A DNA stretch of 64,000 bases from Candidatus Villigracilis affinis (GTDB taxonomy: Bacteria > Chloroflexota > Anaerolineae > Anaerolineales > Villigracilaceae), in NCBI GenBank assembly GCA_016718275.1, contig JADKEA010000020.1, positions 186,001-250,000 on the forward strand, given 5' to 3'. The stretch's first letter is position 1. The number at the start of each line of letters is the position of its first letter. A program made the position numbers and the translations under genes. Of the stretch, positions 61,800-64,000 are shown piece after piece. Under the pieces are notes generated by a model. That model was not told where the DNA came from, ran no database searches, and saw nothing but the letters and a program-made list of their open reading frames with translations.

Positions 61800-61815
61800 T
61801 GTGAATTATTGCACA
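61800..61815. promoter_or_regulatory. Crp/Fnr-type palindrome, proximal site
   Basis: TGTGA-ATTATT-GCACA differs from the Crp consensus TGTGA-N6-TCACA at one base. It lies 36 bp upstream of the first gene of the membrane/haem cluster. Confidence 0.6.
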
Positions 61816-61831
61816 AATGGATTTGGTAAAC

Positions 61832-61847
61832 TGTAACTAAAGTCACA
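61832..61847. promoter_or_regulatory. Crp/Fnr-type palindrome, distal site
   Basis: TGTAA-CTAAAG-TCACA differs from TGTGA-N6-TCACA at one base. Its centre is 32 bp from the centre of the proximal site, close to three helical turns. Confidence 0.6.
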
Positions 61848-61965
61848 TTTTTGATGAATGTCCGCATCTTTACTGACCTGTAACCTGAATCCTGCTTCGA
61901 TGAGAAATCAGCGTTTTTGGGGTTTTGTTATTGAAAAAGAAACGTTTTCTACGTATTCATGGTCT

Positions 61966-61971
61966 TATAAT
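61966..61971 (+). promoter_or_regulatory. -10 element giving a near-leaderless GAF-sensor transcript
   Basis: A consensus TATAAT lies 11 bases before ATG 61983. No Shine-Dalgarno sequence is seen. Confidence 0.5.
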
Positions 61972-61982
61972 CCAGTTTGCTG

Positions 61983-64000
61983 ATGAAATCTCTGTTCCGC
62001 CCGATCTTCTCTTTTGACCCATCCATATCGCGCGACCTTCAAGAGTGGCGTGCTTTTGTTTTGGTTGGGGTTCTCCGGGTGGTCTTGCTGATTTGGACCC
62101 TAGCCCTGATCACTGGAGTGAATAACGTTTTTGAAGCATACATTCTGGAGGAAGAGAAAACTTCCAATCCACTGCTGTTGGCTGGATCTGTGCTGGCAGT
62201 TTACCTGCTTGCTACCACTGTCCTTGCGGTGGTGACCTTTGGTCGTAAACTCCCGTACCATATCCGCGCATGGGGATTGCTTCTCGCGATCTATATAATC
62301 GGCGCTACCGGGCTTGTATTGTCCTCCCTGAGCGGTGACGGTCGGATTCTCCTTTTTGCTTTTGTCATTCTTGCTGCTGTTTTCTTTGACCTTCGCTACA
62401 GTGTGCCAGCGTTTGCCATCAGCCTGGCGACAATGTTCATCGTCGGGTACCTTCAGGTGAAAGGCGTTATTGTTGTTCCGCCCGAGCGTCAGATCATCTC
62501 AGCAGACGTCTCATCTTGGACCAGTGGGGTGGTGGTTTTTCTTACCCTAAGCATTGCTGTACTCATTTCAATTACTTTTCTATTGCGCGTCCTGGGGGCC
62601 AACCTCGATAAATCACAGGAACTTCTTAAGCGCGAGCAAAGACTTTCGCAGTTGTTGCGCACCGTCACAGGGATCAATCAACTCATCGTCCGTGAACAGG
62701 ATCCGCACAAACTTTTGTCTGAAGCCTGCGCCTTGCTTGTGTCAGGGCGGGAATACTCCTTTGCATGGGTTGGTCTGCTTGAGCCCGACCATGTCACGCT
62801 TAGACTTGCCGCGCAAGCTGGCGATGAAATCGATCCATCGCTGTTTAATTTTCGCATGGATGCGACTGCCCGCGGATTGGCTTGCGCGGTCAATGCAATA
62901 AAGACGCGGTCCTTTTTCCGTGTTACGCCAGGCAAAGAAGGTGACTCCTGTATGGGGTGTCCGCGGCGTCTTACGGATCCGCAACGGGCCGGGGTTGCTT
63001 TGCCCTTGCTTCGCGACGAGCGGGCGCTGGGTGTGTTGGTCGTTGACCACACAACTTCATCTGGCGTGTTTGACGATGAGGAGACCCATTTGCTTCAGGA
63101 TTTGGCAAATGACCTGTCTTACGCGCTGGAGAAGATCGAAGTAAACGACCGTCTTCAAGTCTACGCCCGTCACCAGACTCTGCTGAATGAGATCACACAA
63201 ACCGCCCTTGAGACTCCCCGCCTTGAGGCTATGCTGCAAAAGTTCATTGAAGGCCTCGAAAAAGCATTAAGCGCGGATGGATATTATTTTTCACTTTGGA
63301 GCGAGGATACACAGCAGACGGAGAAGTCTGTCGGTTCCGAGTTGTTTAAAGATATTCTGCGATCCTTTCCAGACTTGAAACCCGGCGATAAAACATTCAG
63401 TCAATCTATTTTCGAAAGCGGTCATGTACTGGCGGTGAATGACGTATTGAATACTCCTCATATTAGCCCGCACCTTGCTGCCATGCTTCCGGTACACTCG
63501 GCAATGGGATTGCCCTTGATCGCGAACGACCAAAAACTTGGAGTACTTGTGCTCGGATTCCGCGAATCGCATTCCTTTTCTGCGGATGATATTCTGCTGG
63601 CAGAACAGGCTGCCCGGCAGATTGCTCTGGCTATATTAAAGGTGCGCCTTGATGAAGATACCCGTGCCAAGGCGGCTGAACTTGAGCGTTTGTATGCCGC
63701 GGCCCAGGACATGTCATCCAGTTTATTGGATGCACCCAAATTGCTGGCGAAATTGGCATATCACATGACCGAGGCATTGTCCGTGACCAGCGGGAACATC
63801 ATGTCAATTGACCTGGCAACCGAAACCATGACAGTTGTGGGGGAATATTGGGGTGTGTATGCTTCAACGAGCGAGATTCATTCGGATCTGGGAACGGTAT
63901 TCCCAAACCGGGAATACTCCACTATTATGCGTTCCATGCTCGCGGGTGAGGTGATCGTTCTACATTCAGATGATGAAGACATGACCGCAACCGAGCGCGA
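61983..64000 (+). CDS. Membrane GAF-domain sensor protein, 3' end outside the window
   Basis: An open frame starts at ATG 61983 and has no stop codon before the window ends, giving at least 672 residues. Residues of about 20-210 contain five or six hydrophobic helices. Three successive GAF-like domains follow: about 225-385 (with a CMGCPRR cysteine pair), about 400-560 ('LGVLVLGFRESHSFSADDILLAEQAARQIALAI') and one beginning near 580 that is cut by the window edge. A histidine kinase, diguanylate cyclase or phosphatase output domain is expected downstream but cannot be seen. Ligand binding to the GAF domains is typical of signal-transduction proteins. Confidence 0.85.
   Translation, partial: MKSLFRPIFSFDPSISRDLQEWRAFVLVGVLRVVLLIWTLALITGVNNVFEAYILEEEKTSNPLLLAGSVLAVYLLATTVLAVVTFGRKLPYHIRAWGLLLAIYIIGATGLVLSSLSGDGRILLFAFVILAAVFFDLRYSVPAFAISLATMFIVGYLQVKGVIVVPPERQIISADVSSWTSGVVVFLTLSIAVLISITFLLRVLGANLDKSQELLKREQRLSQLLRTVTGINQLIVREQDPHKLLSEACALLVSGREYSFAWVGLLEPDHVTLRLAAQAGDEIDPSLFNFRMDATARGLACAVNAIKTRSFFRVTPGKEGDSCMGCPRRLTDPQRAGVALPLLRDERALGVLVVDHTTSSGVFDDEETHLLQDLANDLSYALEKIEVNDRLQVYARHQTLLNEITQTALETPRLEAMLQKFIEGLEKALSADGYYFSLWSEDTQQTEKSVGSELFKDILRSFPDLKPGDKTFSQSIFESGHVLAVNDVLNTPHISPHLAAMLPVHSAMGLPLIANDQKLGVLVLGFRESHSFSADDILLAEQAARQIALAILKVRLDEDTRAKAAELERLYAAAQDMSSSLLDAPKLLAKLAYHMTEALSVTSGNIMSIDLATETMTVVGEYWGVYASTSEIHSDLGTVFPNREYSTIMRSMLAGEVIVLHSDDEDMTATER

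Noticed and set aside
61244..61867. 207-codon minus-strand ORF
   Set aside because: It is an alternative frame of the membrane protein at 61165-61764 and has an arginine-rich shadow-like composition.

Overview
The window looks like a chromosomal contig from a member of the Chloroflexota, most likely class Anaerolineae. This is an inference from four things: many large secreted proteins ending in cysteine-containing S-layer-homology (SLH) modules, a Chloroflexota/Firmicutes-like housekeeping order (Ser/Thr kinase, rpe, rpmB, asp23, fakA, degV, recG, coaD), widespread GAF/TPR/SH3b membrane proteins, and a mixture of Shine-Dalgarno starts and apparently leaderless starts. No rRNA or tRNA was seen to settle the taxonomy.

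Region 1 (about 1-35.7 kb) is an exoenzyme island. Fourteen large plus-strand genes each have a signal peptide, a different N-terminal 'head' and the same kind of three-module SLH tail. The heads are an M35 metallopeptidase, four S8 subtilases, a PQQ-type sugar dehydrogenase, a parallel beta-helix protein, a haem-c protein related to the hydrazine synthase alpha subunit, an SBBP beta-propeller, a GH16 glucanase, an alpha/beta hydrolase, a GH5 cellulase, a PQQ-like propeller and an RCC1 propeller (frameshifted). Most genes have their own strong terminator, so the island is largely a row of independently transcribed genes. Two SLH tail types occur (A and B). The M35 protease and the first S8 protease are each directly preceded by a small membrane-anchored protein that is a free copy of the protease's own N-terminal prodomain. 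An M6-type metallopeptidase without SLH lies on the minus strand behind a c-di-GMP-I (GEMM) riboswitch. A 54-bp relic of an SLH gene 3' end, with its orphan terminator, survives at 33.6 kb.

Region 2 (35.7-44.6 kb) holds metK under a SAM-I riboswitch, a frameshifted SUMF1-type lipoprotein, a C39-like/TPR membrane protein, a flavin reductase, an AMMECR1 protein, a TPR membrane protein, a DUF971 protein, an SH3b membrane protein and a diacylglycerol-kinase-like lipid kinase.

Region 3 (44.7-56.3 kb) is core metabolism and information processing: Hanks-type kinase, rpe, rpmB, asp23, fakA, a PadR/HAAS membrane pair, an MFS transporter, a DegV (FakB-like) protein, recG, coaD and a coiled-coil protein.

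Region 4 (56.4-61.8 kb, minus strand) is a probable membrane/haem operon: a polytopic protein, two paralogous six-to-seven-helix proteins, haem O synthase (ctaB), a SUMF1 lipoprotein and a His-rich polytopic protein. Two Crp/Fnr-type palindromes lie upstream. The right edge (61,983 onward) is an open GAF-domain sensor gene that runs off the window.
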